Notes: generated by a model from the sequence alone, not told the origin. DNA of 64,000 bases from Euglena gracilis (GCA_039621445.1 CP154956.1:13350292-13414291); one strand, 5' to 3'; shown: positions 11,475 through 22,709, numbered from the stretch's first letter. Program-made: numbers and translations.

Positions 11475-13640
11475 CCAGCTTTTGCCAATGGCGAAGAATC
11501 ATGCCTCCACGCAGACTGTGGCCCAATGGGTCGCTTGGGCGGAGGCAGATGGGATGGTTGGCATTGCAGCTGGCAGCAATGATCCAGGTGTGCCATAGGT
11601 AATGCTCTCGTTTCTTGTCTGCTTCTCTGTGTAGGCAAAGTTTATTGCATCGTTTGCGCAAGGTCGTATTTACTCACAACAAGTGCTTTGAAGCAGCATT
11701 GCTATGGATATTACAAAGGAAGTGGGCCAGACAGACAATTTGTAGAGAGTGAACACTCCAAGAAGGTAAAGAAACCGGAAGGATCGTGAAGAAGCAATGC
11801 CTGCTCCGGTTTCTCAAGTCGCTGTGAATTCGGTTCCACAAAACATCATCATTCAGGTGCTATTGCTATTGAAACCCCATGCTGGGCGCATCTGCTAAAT
11901 CTCGTTGGGAACGTTGTGTTCGGCAAAAAGCTTTTTGTAGAAGCATCTGAATATGTTCGTTTGACAAGGTTTGGCAAAATTTATGGACTGATTTTATTTC
12001 CTTGCCACTCACAGATTGATCTTTGCGAGGTCTCCATTTTGGAGAACAAAGTGGATGGAACACCAAAAGAAGTGGGTTGCAAGTCAAAAAGGTCGTCCAG
12101 CAGAAAAGCAGTTCCCAGAGCCACGATCAGGCAACGACACCCGGTGGGACTCAAAATACCAAGAATTTGAATACCACCTGAAGTTTTTCATTTTCATGCA
12201 ACCTTTTTACAAACAGGTGCACACCTACCCCCCCCCCTATGTCCAACGACCCCCCTATGTCCAATGACCACCCCCCCGGTCAGAGGACACCTTTTCGGAG
12301 GTTTGACCAAATTTTTGCTCCCGGCGCTTTGCGCCGGGACCAAAAATTTTGCCCAAAAATTGGCCAAAAATTGGGCCAAAATGCCATTTTTGACACTTTT
12401 TGGACAAAAATTTGTCAAAATTGCCCAAAATTTTCGGCGCAAAGCGCCGGAAGGGAAAATTTGGGCATTTTTGGGTGGTTAGGGACCCGGGTACCCACCA
12501 ACTTTCTTTTGACCCCATGTCCAATGACCACCCCCCCCCGGTCAGAGGACACCTTTTTGGTCACTACCCTATGTCCAACGACCACCCCCCCGGTCAGAGG
12601 ACAGAGGTTACCGGTCATTGGACATAGGGGGGGGGTAGTTTGCCTTCCTTTTGCTAATTTGTCTTCATCTCATAGGCTGTCACTGAAAGTGAAAGCGAGA
12701 GCATTGCCGGGCTTCATGACCTTGTTCAAGCTTTGAAGCCTTTGTACACAGCCATCAAAACATTGCAAAAAGACAGTGGCAGACTTCTGAAAAGGCACAG
12801 TTCGGATTACATCAAAACTGATGAAGGCAACACAAAAAACTGATGAAGGCTTGTTGCAAGGTAATTCTAATTCTAATTTGTGATGCTGTGCTGCATTTTG
12901 GAGCGCTTTGGCTCATCCAAAGCCAAAGCCATTTCCCCCTCGCTCATTATGTTTGCATTGCAGGCGATCGTTGACAAGATGGACAACACCTTGGTGCCCA
13001 AACACTCCGGCTCATCACACTGGAAGGATTTTCAGACCTGTGCACCAAAACAAAATTCATTGTGCTATGGTAATTCATGATTGACAATGAAAGTTTATAA
13101 GTCAAACGTCAAATTGAAATGATTGGGATATTTTGGACCATGCATGTCAAAGTCGCAAAGTCGCATTTGCAGACAAGTAAGATGTCGCCCACGAAGGTGA
13201 TGTGTGAGCGCGTTCCGCTGGTTAATGCCACAGACTGGGAACGTTATATCACTCTTCCACCATCTTCCACAGCTGGTTGCATCAGCTGGTGGATGTCACA
13301 AATTTACCATTCCTTTGTTGGTTTGGAATGAAATGTGGGGTGGTTGTGCATCTCTTGCCAAAGTGGGGTCAGCCATTTTTTTTGGAATGTGTGGCAAAAT
13401 CACCGCTGGTGAGAAGGGGGCCATTGTGGTTCCAACATTTGGGTCGTGAGGTTTGGTTCTGCATCGCTGATTTTCCCTCGCTTGCATGGCCTATCTGCAG
13501 GCTCCATGTTCATCTGCTCAAATAGAGCGATATTTCTCACTGTTCGGTCAGACAAAAGGCTGGTATGAATGAGGATGCAAATGATTGAATTTCTCGATAC
13601 CGTCAAAAATTGTTTTTCATGCCAGCTTTTTTTCCATTCA
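11475..13640 (+). pseudogene. hAT-family transposase gene with short introns
   Basis: Spliced reading: a first exon from about 11479 (acceptor gccctccag) ending GSNDPG with donor gtgtgc at 11593; a 46-bp-class intron; an exon at about 11635 reading KVYCIVCARSYLLTTSALKQ plus H, a C-x2-C...H zinc finger of BED type; then 11853 onward with CWAHLLNLVGNVVFGKKLF, matching the hAT CxAHLLNLV block. Near 12120 comes SGNDTRWDSKYQEFEYHLK, the hAT TRW block. 12678-12843 gives LHDLVQALKPLYTAIKTLQK, and 13500-13560 gives SSAQIERYFSLFGQTKG, the C-terminal dimerisation-region signature. Frame changes around 11945-12010 and 13440-13580 mean either unrecognised introns or decay, and an element interrupts it at 12215-12645. 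All expected blocks occur in the right order, so the family call is firm. Intactness is doubtful. Confidence 0.75.
12215..12645. mobile_element. TIR element, family M copy 1
   Basis: Ends CTACCCCCCCCCTATGTCC / GGACATAGGGGGGGGGTAG with CAACGACC / GGTCATTG continuing the inverted repeat. The interior holds two GC hairpins (12321-12337 and 12435-12449), each in a gcccaaaattttt context. A close copy lies at 55803-56207 and a diverged one at 22460-22690. I could not find a convincing target duplication. It sits inside the hAT transposase gene, where it lengthens an intron or breaks the gene. Confidence 0.75.
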
Positions 13641-13709
13641 AACATCGGATCGCTTGAATATGTCTGATACGACGCTCACCTCTTTAGCCTTCATTTACAT
13701 GAACAAGAG

Positions 13710-14015
13710 CAGGCTTGTGCTTAGTCGGGTGCCTACCCCACGGGGGGGGAGGGTGGGTGCTAGGGGCAGGCACCCCATAGCACCCGATCCGACCCCCCCC
13801 CCGGGGGGGGGGGTTTGGGGGTGCCTGCCCCTAGCAGGCACCCCCCTCTGACCTCGGCGCCGAAGGCGCCGGGAGCCCGGAAAAGGCCATTTTCAATGAA
13901 AATTTTCTGGGTCCCCCCGGACCCCTATCCCCCCGGGGGGGGTGTGCCTGCTAGGGGCAGGCACCCTATAGCACCCACCCCACCCCTCCCCCCCCGGTCG
14001 GTAAGCACAAGCATG
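13710..14015. mobile_element. hAT-like MITE, family B copy 1 (306 bp)
   Basis: Ends CAGGCTTGTGCTTAGTCGGG and GGTAAGCACAAGCATG. Perfect 8-bp target duplication AACAAGAG at 13702-13709 and 14016-14023. The centre carries ggcgccgaaggcgcc (about 13857-13871) followed by aaaggccattttcaatgaaa. Copy 2 at 23342-23660 is highly similar throughout, implying recent activity. Inserted in the 3' part of the larger hAT element. Confidence 0.9.
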
Positions 14016-14197
14016 AACAAGAGCTTGTTTGACATCTCTGCATGAAGAGCCGCACATTGACCTTTGCATTTTTGTTTTGTGCTCTGATGGCTCAGCTTAT
14101 GGGGCACTTCCTTTTGATCTTGGCGAGACAATTCAGAAAATCATTGCATCCCTTCACATTTTTTCTGTGACGGATACCCCCACCCATGGCCAACCAT

Positions 14198-14242
14198 TTG
14201 CCGACCAGGGCCGACCAGGGCCGACCAGGGCCGACCAGGGCA
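14198..14242. promoter_or_regulatory. Right subterminal repeats of hAT element
   Basis: Four tandem copies of ccgaccaggg just inside the right terminal repeat, in the same orientation as those at 11293-11353. Candidate transposase-binding sites by analogy with other hAT elements. Confidence 0.5.
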
Positions 14243-14279
14243 AAATGGAAGTGACCATAGGTGCCTGACACCGATCATT

Positions 14280-15219
14280 GGAGCCAGGGCCCTGGGGGCC
14301 AGCATTCCAGTCCTAGGCTATGACATCCAAAACAGCACATACCACCCCCTCCCCAATATAAGCAAACCGGTTGCTCATTTTTGGGTTTCCGAAAGCGGCT
14401 CCAGGGGTTGCTTACATATGGGGTTGTTTGTATTTGGGTGTCAGCTGAAAATCAGCCAAAGGATATTGGGGGGGGGTCACAGTGCTGTCCAACCCTGTGG
14501 GGCGATAAGGTTCCTGGGGGGGTGGGGTGGCTGCTTGGCACCCTTTCGGGCAGTTCCGCACATTTCCTCCGGGATTCCCGTCGATGCCGTCCCCCCGCCC
14601 CGCCTTGTTTGTGGCACACACAGTCCAACACCCTCCAGCACACAGTTGTTTGTGGAGAATAGCAGGTCATTCACAAGCATATGCACGGTCTACCCCTTCT
14701 CCTCCTGCACTGTGCCTTCGGCGTCCTCTGCCTGTCACACCCCCTTTGCCAGCGTTTCCATGTCTGTACAGTACCGCACCCCCACCAGCCCTCTCCCCCT
14801 CCGCTGCCTCTTGTGCAGGTGCACTTGGCGGACCTGCCCCCAACGCACCACCCTCTTACCCCACCGGCACCAGACAACCCCTGTGAGGCTGGCCCACTCT
14901 CTCTGCCCTGATTGCTGTTACGTCGACCCCCCCCCCCCCAAATGTGTCCTCTTCCTCGTCTTCCCCGGAATCTCCCGCAGGCAGTTGCCACCTGACAATT
15001 GCCCGGTGGGGAAGGGGGGGAGGGGTGCATTTTCCGTGCGGTTGAAAGGCTGGAAACCAGCATCGTTTAAGTGTCTAAGTGTTTAAGGTCCGCCCCTTCT
15101 TGACCAACAGGGGGTGGGGTTCCAGCCCTCACGTTCGCTTTATGTCAAACATTTGTCTCCCCACCCTGCTCCTGTGGCATCAGATGACCTTTTCCCAGAG
15201 GCTGGGAATGCAGGGGTTT
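14280..15219. other. No confident gene
   Basis: Moderately GC-rich, open in several frames (14420-15070) but the peptides are P/S/C-rich, and no splice-bounded exon or family motif could be picked out. Presumed intron/intergenic. Confidence 0.35.
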
Positions 15220-15345
15220 CCTTAAGTCGGAGGGGACCCCCCCCCCCCGGGTCCAGCCAGCACCTTTTTCCAGCCAGCCTTGCTGCGGACCGTCCCCCCC
15301 CCCCCCAAGCACCAATGACCTATGACTCTATGACTGACTGCCTGA
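15220..15345. mobile_element. Decayed left part of a family-E element
   Basis: caggggtttccttaagtcgg followed by aggggaccc, a C run, and ccagccagcacctttttcc match the first 100 bp of the family-E copy at 41194. No right end or direct repeat was found; the sequence then passes into the low-complexity block at 15345. Confidence 0.5.
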
Positions 15346-16145
15346 CTGCGTGACTTGGCGTGACTGGGCGTGACTGGGCGTGATTGGGTGTGACTGGGCG
15401 TGACTGGCTTTGGGGACCCCCATAGGTGGGGTTCCGTGACTCGGCATGACTGACTATTTTTGGCCCTTTTTGGCCATTTCTTGGCCCCTTTTGGCCCCTT
15501 TTGATCATTTTTGACTGCTGTGGACCATTTTTTTGTCTGCTTGCATTGTCGAATTTCTGACCATTTTGGCCCATTTTGCCCATTTTTGCCCATTTTTGCC
15601 CAATTTTCAGGCCGGTTTTGGCCATTTTCGCTGCTTTTTTTTTGGTTGCATTTGGCCATTTTTTTTGCCATTTTTGTCTGTTTTTGCCCAGTTTTGATCT
15701 GCTGTCGGAAATCTTTAGGCATTTTTTTTAAGGGCCACTTTTGGCCTCTTTTGGGCCACTTTTTCACCACTTTTGACCATTTTTTTGCTGTTTTTGAAAT
15801 CAAAAGCATCAGAAAGTGGCCAAAAGCAGTCGATGGCATCAAAACGCGACCAAAGGTGGCCAACAATATTCAAAGGCAACAAAAAGCGGCCAAAAGCAGT
15901 CAAAAGCAGCAAAAAAAAGTGGTCAAAGGCAGCCAACGGCAGCAAAATCGGCCAACAGTGGGCAAAAGTGGACAAAAAAGCGACCAAAAACCAGCAAAAA
16001 GTGGCCAAGATGTCCAAAAGTGGGCCACCAGTGGCCAAAGAGCAGCAGAAGCAGCCTAAAGTGGGCAAAAGAAGGCAAAGAAGGCCAAAAGTGCCCAAAG
16101 TGCCCAAAGTGCCCAAAAGCCGCCCAAAGTGGCCAAAAACAGCCC
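15345..16145. repeat. Low-complexity foldback-like block
   Basis: 15345-15420 is repeated gtgactgggc; 15445-15790 is T-rich with ttttggccattttt words; 15790-16140 is A-rich with aaaagtggccaaaa words, roughly the reverse complement of the first half. The whole could fold into a long imperfect hairpin. K/Q/S-rich open frames here are composition artefacts. Confidence 0.8.
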
Positions 16146-16768
16146 CCCCCCCCCGTGGATCACCCCCTATGGGATTGGCCCACACGGCCCCCGGGTCCTT
16201 CCTGCGGGGGGTGGGCAGTTTTTGGGGGTTCGACCTCCTTTCTCAGGGTTGCTGCTGTGCGTTTAACATTCTCATTAGCTGAACCGTTCCATTTGCCCCT
16301 GGGAGGTTAGCAGGTTATTGCATGTGTCTTCAAGTTTGTTTCTGCCTTAATCCCTGCATGGCCAAGCAATGCCAAGCTGGCAAAAACCGGCCCCCGAAGA
16401 AAAATACCACAACCATGAGTTTGGTTTTGCCCTGGCAGGTTTCTTTATTGTCCCAGGGACCCAAAAGTGACACAGGGTTCTCACTGAGCTCTATGACCCT
16501 CCGAGGGCCAAAATGCCATCATTTAGGACCCATTCCAACATTGGGGGGGCCTTGCCCATCAAACGGTCAGGTTGCAGCGGACCTCCCCCCCCCCCAGGCG
16601 CTTGGCCCCCCGCCTCTTTACATTCAAACTTGGCCCCCCTAAAGTTGGCCTTCGGCCTCGTGCACATGGCCGCCAAAATTTTTAACATGCAAACTTGGCC
16701 TCACTGAGGTTGGCTCCCTGGTCTAATCGTGGCCTGGGCCAAGCGCGCCGGGGGGGGGGGGGAGGGAC
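16146..16768. other. No recognisable feature
   Basis: Mixed-composition sequence, several C/G runs, frequent stops. No terminal repeats or coding island detected. Confidence 0.4.
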
Positions 16769-16977
16769 CAGGGGTTTTTTTTAGTCTTAGACCCGGGTTA
16801 GTCTCGGTGCCGAAGGCGCCAAAAAAACTTGAAGAAGATGCTGTTTTTTTAGCGTTTTTTTTTAATTTTTTTGCCCATTTTCGGGGAAACGTGGGTGGGT
16901 CCCCCGGGATCCCCCCCCCCCCAGGGGGTGGGTGGGTGGGCGGGTGGGGGGGATCCCCCGACTTAGAAATGCCTTTG
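16769..16977. mobile_element. hAT-like MITE, family E copy 1 (209 bp)
   Basis: Left end CAGGGGTTTTTTTTAGTC, right end GACTTAGAAATGCCTTTG, imperfect inverted repeats. Perfect flanking 8-mer GGAGGGAC at 16761-16768 and 16978-16985. The interior has gtgccgaaggcgcc and a ggccattttcgggg-like T-rich segment typical of the family. Confidence 0.8.
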
Positions 16978-17072
16978 GGAGGGACATTGGACGTGCAGGG
17001 GGGGGGGGACGTTGGACATGGTGGGGGGGGCACACGTTGGCTGCAACGGCATCGGACCACGTCCCGCCGCAG

Positions 17073-17172
17073 CGCCGCGATGCCTGACCCGGGGACGGGG
17101 CCGGGCAGCTTGGGCGACGGCATCGCTGCCCTGCCGCCGTCCTGCGCGCATGCCCACTTCCCCGTGGTTCCG
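17073..17172 (+). CDS. Putative exon, unidentified protein
   Basis: Acceptor cccgccgcag ending 17072 and donor gtgtga at 17173. The frame C GCC GCG ATG CCT GAC is open and GC3-rich, giving DPGTGPGSLGDGIAALPPSC and then AHAHFPVVP. The segment is short, and a minus-strand frame is also open, so confidence is moderate. It precedes the better-supported exon at 17407 and could belong to the same gene. Confidence 0.4.
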
Positions 17173-17406
17173 GTGTGAAAAGGTCGGCGTGAATGGGGTT
17201 TTGGGTCGCTGGCCACCCGAACCGCTGCTGGAGGCGGCAACCCAGCACGGCCAAACAGGCAAGCAAGGAAGTACATCAGGGTTTCCTGAACTTAGTTTTT
17301 AGTTAAAATTTTTTACCTTTTAGTAAAATTTTGATTTTTAAATAAGGTTTTTATTTATTTATTTGGGTAAAAAAACATTATTTTTGAGTTGCACTGATTT
17401 TCGGGC

Positions 17407-18683
17407 TTGGGGCAAATGTGACCCAGCCCCCAAAGCGGTCTTCCGCGTGCGTTCGCGCCTGTTCTTTGGTGGAGAGCTGCATCCTCAGAAAGCAGGCTTC
17501 TTTTTAAGTCAGAAGGCGCCCCCAGGGGGGGTGGGTGGTTGGGTCCGGGCCAGGGTTTTTTTTTTAAGTCTTGGACCCCCCCCCCCCCCCGGGAAGGGGG
17601 GGAGGGTGGGTGGGTCTGGCTGACCCCCCCCCCCCGGGGGGTCCCCCAAGAGGGGGGATGGGATATACTTTTCAGCGCCACTGCACCGAAATTTCTTTTG
17701 AAAAGGTGCTATTTTTAGCATTTTTCGTAATTTTTGGCCATTTTCGGGGAAAAGTGAGTGGGTCCCCCGGGACCCCCCTCCCCAGCGCATGTGCCAGTAT
17801 GGTATGGGATGCTGGTGGAGAACGACCTCTTGAGCAAAGAGCCTGGGGGGTCCAAAGGGTCGGGGCAGCAGCAGCAGCAGCAGCCTAGCAAGCAGCAGCG
17901 GAAAGTATTTCCTTCCCAGGGGGACCTGGCGGGCTGTGGTGGTAAAAAGGCCCACTGCAGGTGACACCGGTACCCGCCGGCACGCAATGGAGGCCCCTTA
18001 CCACCCTGAGCACCTCTTGGGAATGGAATCGAGCAGCAACAGAAGCAGCAGCAGCAGCAAGAAAGGGGAGCCAAAAAATCCAAGGGGGAGGGGCAAGGAA
18101 AGCACAAAACGGACGTTTTGAAGTCCCAGTGAATATGGGGTCAGCCAATTATTGGGAGTTGCTCCGACGAAAGGGCCGGAAGCGGAATGCAGCGCCAGGC
18201 CTTAAACCAGACAAAGCCAAAGTGCATCTAAGGGAGGGGGTCCCAGTCTTGCGGCCTGAGTCCCCCCCCCCCCGGCGATTGACCCTCCTCCTCCTTACAT
18301 GCGAACTTGGCCCCCATCAGATTGGCCCCAGTCCTTACCTTCAATCCTGCCCTGGGCGCTGGGGGGGGGGGTTTCGGCGCAAAGCGCTAATAAATTTTGG
18401 GAAATACCCTCAGATGGCCCGATGGGGGGGGGGCGGGTCCCGGGCTGGGCTGGCCCCCCCGGGGGGGGGGCTTAAAAAGAAGCCTGGCGGAAGGCTCCCC
18501 TGTTGGCTCACTGGGTGGGTCGGCGGCGCCGGGAGGCCCCCGCCCGCCCGCCGCCCACCGCGCTGTACCCGGCGGGCTACGCGCCCGACGGGTCCCTGGC
18601 GGGGTTTGTGGCCGCCCTCCCCGAGTCGCAGCTCCCCGCCCCCGTGGTGGGCAGCGCTGCATATGGGACCTGCCGCGTGCCAT
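17407..18683 (+). CDS. Two-part exon split by MITE F, unidentified protein
   Basis: Part 1 (about 17407-17489) encodes KAVFRVRSRLFFGGELHPQ. Part 2 (18492-18683) encodes KAPLLAHWVGRRRREAPARP, then ALYPAGYAPDGSLAGFVAAL and PESQLPAPVVGSAAYGTCRV. Part 2 ends at a consensus donor gtgagt (18684). Cutting out 17490-18491, i.e. three bases before CAG to five bases after CTG of element F, fuses CAT CCT CAG A to AG GCT CCC in frame. High GC3 and absence of stops support it strongly. I do not recognise the protein. The start of part 1 is uncertain: no clear AG acceptor, though a CTG+5 boundary falls near 17402. Confidence 0.65.
17493..18486. mobile_element. TIR element, family F, forming an in-frame intron
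   Basis: Ends CAGGCTTCTTTTTAAGTC and GGCTTAAAAAGAAGCCTG are near-perfect inverted repeats. Flanks TCAGAAAG (17485-17492) and GCGGAAGG (18487-18494) match at only 5/8, so the insertion is old. Inside lie remnants resembling family E (cagggttttttttttaagtc at 17552; ggatatacttttcagcgcc at 17663), a CAG repeat (17868-17885), and decayed copies. A related left end occurs alone at 32135. Confidence 0.7.
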
Positions 18684-18828
18684 GTGAGTGAAAATCTACA
18701 GGAAAAACGGAAGAAAAATCTCCATGTTTTGGCAAAAAAAAATACAGGTCCACTTTGGGGGAAGAGTGATTTTTGGCAGCCATTTTGATTTTGTACAGAA
18801 ACACAAGACTTACATGTCTTAATATCTA

Positions 18829-18908
18829 TGTGTGTATGTGTGTGTATGTGTGTGTATGTGTGTGTATGTGTGTGTGTGTATGTGTGTATATGCGTGTGCG
18901 CATATATG
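18829..18908. repeat. (TG)n/(TGTATG)n microsatellite
   Basis: Tandem tgtgtatg units directly after the exon donor at 18684. Nothing else recognisable from 18690 to 19650 apart from C/G runs. Confidence 0.9.
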
Positions 18909-19659
18909 TATGCATGTCTGGCTCCCAAGAATGGTTACAAATAATCCAAGATGAACACCCCCTTCCTGTGTCCCTCAACCGGCGACCAAACCTCCCCCTC
19001 TTGCCCAACGACCGCTAATGTTTGCCTGTGCCTGGAGGGGTCACCAAAACAGCCAATGTTTGTCTCTGACAGGGGGGGGTTGGACCCCGGGTGAACAAAA
19101 ACTTAGCCGCAGATGGGGCCTCCCCTCCTCTCTGTGTGTATGCTAAGGACCGCCCAATGGTGTTCTGGCAACAGGGGAGGGGGGCCGGGCAGGGTTCGAT
19201 GTATGAGGAGGGTGTTCAGGGTCGAGCAGGGGGGGGGGGGCTGGACCCCGTGGCCCATCCGGGAAATGGCACTTTCGGCCGACTTTGGGAGGCAAAAAAA
19301 AAACGTTCGGCCAAAAACCGGTCGCCTGGACCGCGCCATTGTTTGGGGGGGAGGGGGTTGCCCCCCGGCTGAATGGGAATCCTAATAACCTCCCACCCCT
19401 TCCCGTTTCCTTCAAAAAAGGAATGTGCCCTTGCACTTACGTCCCCCCCCACCCAACCTGTCAATCCTCCCACCAGGATTTTGGCACAAACTTAGAGACT
19501 AATTTGGGTCCAAAGAAGTCCATGTGTCTTAGCATTGATGCATACATATAGATACACACACAAATACGTAAACACAAACATTAAACAGAATAAAAATACA
19601 AACACAATCGTACATGTGGCGCTGCTGCGGACTTCCATACAGGCAGAGTTTGCAGCGCA

Positions 19660-19778
19660 GATGCAGCCCAAGGTCTCAAGCCCCACCTGTTGCTTTTGGA
19701 GGGTCAAGCAGCCGGCTCGCTCTTTGACTCACTGGGAGGACTGATGAATCCCAAACTCACCAAGGAGAGAAGCATCGG
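19660..19778 (+). CDS. Possible coding segment, unidentified
   Basis: One + frame reads QGLKPHLLLLEGQAAGSLFD then SLGGLMNPKLTKERSIG, with balanced codons rather than strong GC3 bias. A second frame is also open through 19610-19744. No clear splice sites. It may be an exon, a transposon fragment or chance. Confidence 0.3.
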
Positions 19779-21162
19779 GGGGGGGGGACAAAGTTACCAA
19801 CGTTTTCTTTATTTCGATACCAACTCGCTATGATGTATCCAGCAGTTATCGGTGAGAAGCCAATTTCATCCACTCCAAGCGCTTGCTCCTGACATAACCC
19901 TGCTCAAATATAGAACATCCTGTTGTATATGTGGACGGAATTTCAAAGCCCTCAGGAGGGTTCTATATTTGGGGAGGGGTTCTATGTCTTTTCGGATATT
20001 TCATCAACCTGGAGATTATCGTACACATCAAAAATCACCGTTAGTGGCATTTTGGTTCCTCTTTTGAACATGTCCTTCTTTGGCACCAACCTGTCCAAAA
20101 AGTAATATTTTCAAAAACTAAGTGATGGACAGCCCCTATGGCCCCAAAAAATCAGCACTTTTTGCAGTGTCTTTTTACATCTCTCCTTTCAAAACGGGGC
20201 ACTCTCTTTTTGGTGTCCAAGATCATGGACCCCACAGGGGTCTCTACATTTGGGGGTTACACGTCAATTACACATTCATTACCACTAACTTAAATATTTG
20301 GCTGCCAACGGTCCCCGTGGCCTTTGAAAGTGAAGATGGCAGAAACAGTGGAACCTTGCTATTTCCTGCTCCAAAGTGGTTGTAGATCCCTCACCTCCCC
20401 AGGCACCAGGCAGGGGTTTTTTAAAGGTTGGCCCTCCAGAGGGGGGGGGGGTCAACTGATCCGGGGATCGAACGACGTCAAAAATTTCAAAAGTCAAATC
20501 CGCATTTTTGGCCCTTTGGGCGGATGATGGTCCAGGATGTCAGGTATCACTTTTTTTCTGGACCCATTTTTGCCAAAATACGGCAATTTTTTCGTCCATT
20601 TTTCCTGAGTTTTGCATTGAATGTGCTGGGGCGAAGACTTTTTACTAGTTTTACTTTACTAAAACCTGCCCTGTCGGCATGTGACATCCCAGACCCGAAA
20701 GCTGATTACCCTCCCCCGGGAAATTGTAATGCCCCATACCCTGCCGCAGTCCCAAAGGGGAAACTGTCGGGGGTATTTTTCAAGGCGTAAATTTCAAAAT
20801 AATTAATGGGGTTTAAGGTGTTTCTGAAGGTTTTTTTTTAAAGGCATTTCTAAATTTTTAAGGCATCTATTTTCCAAAAAGGAAATCCAAGGGACATCCC
20901 GGCATCAAAGGGTCCAAAATATATATAAAAAAGTCGAAAACCCATTTTTTCGGATAGACAATGTTCCAGCGATGCCAGAAATCATTTCACCCCCGGAGTT
21001 GGCTGGTCTTCGCCAAGATTTTGCTATTTCATTTTCGGCTCGAGTTTCGAGTGTTTCCCCAAAATGACTTTTTAGTGGTATTTCAAGGTTCTTTCAGGGG
21101 TTTCAAGGTGCCCAAAAAATGCCTTTGGTCCCGGTCCCCAGCAATGGGGTGAACAGGGGGTG
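19779..21162. repeat. Intronic sequence with family-L repeat copies 2 and 3
   Basis: 20480-20690 carries ggatgatggtccaggatgtc, gccaaaatacggc and gcattgaatgtgctgggg. 20930-21110 carries gatgccagaaatcattt and part of the rest. Both are diverged from copy 1 (3780). No coding island in the rest. Confidence 0.5.
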
Positions 21163-21282
21163 CAGGGCACCGGACCCAAACCCCGCTGTCCGCGCGCGAC
21201 TCAGGTGCAGCTGTTGGCGGAGCAGCGGTGGGCCCTGGACCGCGACGACGTGCTCGCCCTCTTCCTCCTCTCGTACCCCGAG
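21163..21282 (+). CDS. Exon, unidentified helical protein
   Basis: Two candidate acceptors, gggtgcag ending about 21165 and actcag ending 21204. Donor gtgtgg follows GAG at 21282. From 21205 the exon is exactly 26 codons: VQLLAEQRWALDRDDVLALF then LLSYPE, with strong GC3 bias and amphipathic helix character. Extending upstream in frame adds GTGPKPRCPRATQ. Clearly coding, but no family is recognised; the nearest neighbours in the same orientation are 18492-18683 and 23695. Confidence 0.65.
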
Positions 21283-22318
21283 GTGTGGCGGCTTGCTGTG
21301 ACTTTGTGTGGGTGTTGTTGGCGGGCACCAGCTGGTTTTGCAACCCACTAGATGAGGGAAAGCGCTTGTTGAGGGTCCTGGGAAAGACACTGGTCTTCGG
21401 CCTCACAGTTATGGCGACCTAGAATGCACCGCAAGTTTGTATTTGGGTCTTTCTTCTTTGGGACACCACATGGGGGGGGAGGGGGGTCGTGTTGGGCGGA
21501 TATGTCCGGAGGTGGGTCCGGAGCCAAAAACGGACCGCTTGCATTTCTCAAGAAACCTTGGCAACAAAATCTGATAATTTTCCAGAACAGACCAAAAGGA
21601 ATGAGCCGGCTGGAACTGGGCCTGAGTGGATTGGAAGCGGCCACCAGCAAAGTCGAACCTGCAAAAATGCCCCAAATCCACACAATACATTGACCCAAAC
21701 TTTGATCTGGCCTGTGTCCATTACGCTCATTTTTGTTTTATTTTGCACCCTTGAATACACAGGCAGAATTCTTCCCATCCAACACCATACAAAACGAGGC
21801 TTTTTCTGATCTGCACCCATGGACTCTTCCGACCACGCTTCTTTTTGAGACTCAGGGTCCCCACCCAGGTCGATGTGGGACCCCCAACAAGGGACTCGAT
21901 GTGAGGTCTCGAAAAAAACGATCCATTTCTTTCCAAAGAAAGTCTTCAATACCTGGGTGGACCCCCAGGTTTCAGTCTGGTTTGGGGATGGGAATTCGCC
22001 CACAGGACCACAGCAATGTGTCGGACATTGGGGGTGGGTCGATATAAGCAGGGTGTCACAGCTTTAGATCCCCCCACTTGCCAAGGGGGAATTGACCCCA
22101 AAGGGCCCCCCAAGGAGTCTAAGTTTTCCTTCTGGTGCTTTGTGCCGAAGATGTTCAGCGATTTTGTCCAATTTTTGGAGATTTTCCCCCCCCCCCCCCC
22201 CCCCCCCCGCGTCCCCCCCATCCCGGATCTTGGCCGAACACGGTTTTTTGGTCGGTGAAAGGAAAAATACATCCAATTTTGGGTAAAGGTTTATGGGGAC
22301 AGTTGAGCCACAGTTTCG

Positions 22319-22349
<31 letters not shown>

Positions 22350-22459
22350 CGTCCCCAAAATCACATTTCGGGTATATTTTAGAGGTGATATTCTTTTGGC
22401 ATGGCGTTGCATGCCCGGCCAAAAAATGCTTCATTTTGGCCCCTTCACTGTTTACTTCT
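21283..22459. other. Intronic sequence; two long poly-C tracts
   Basis: No exon-like island. Poly-C runs at about 22187-22208 and 22320-22348. A weak inverted similarity links ccccgcgtcccc at 22205 and 22347. Presumed intron. Confidence 0.4.
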
Positions 22460-22690
22460 TATGTCAACGACCCCCTATGTCTAACGCCGCCCTCCCAGTC
22501 ATGGGACACCTTTTTTGAGCACTTTGGCCAGTCCGTGTACCTTTTAAAAGCTGAAAAAAACCCTTGTTTACCCACAGACCCCCGGGGGGGGGAGGACACC
22601 TTTTTGGTCAGAATGCCCAAAGATCACCCCCCCCCCCCCGACGGTCAGAGGACAGGAATACGACTCCTTGGACATGGGGGGGGTCCCCCT
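22460..22690. mobile_element. Diverged family-M element
   Basis: Starts near atgtcaacgaccccctatgt and ends near ccttggacatgggggggg, with ggacaccttttttg internally, paralleling copies at 12215 and 55803. Ends have drifted and no direct repeat is evident. Confidence 0.5.
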
Positions 22691-22709
22691 CGCCCGACTC
22701 GACTGGAAG

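Larger units (their letters stand above)
11283..14267 (+). mobile_element. Complete hAT transposon, 2,985 bp
   Basis: Inverted ends CAGGCACCTACGGCC (11283) and the reverse complement of CAGGCACCTATGGTC (ending 14267). The element is flanked by a perfect 8-bp direct repeat ACACCGAT at 11275-11282 and 14268-14275, the hallmark target duplication of the hAT superfamily. It encloses a transposase gene with BED-like finger, CxAHLLNLV, TRWDSKY and C-terminal SSAxxER motifs, and carries ccgaccaggg repeats just inside both ends. Two smaller elements (12215-12645, 13710-14015) have inserted into it, so it is older than those insertions. Mobility cannot be judged from sequence. Confidence 0.88.
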
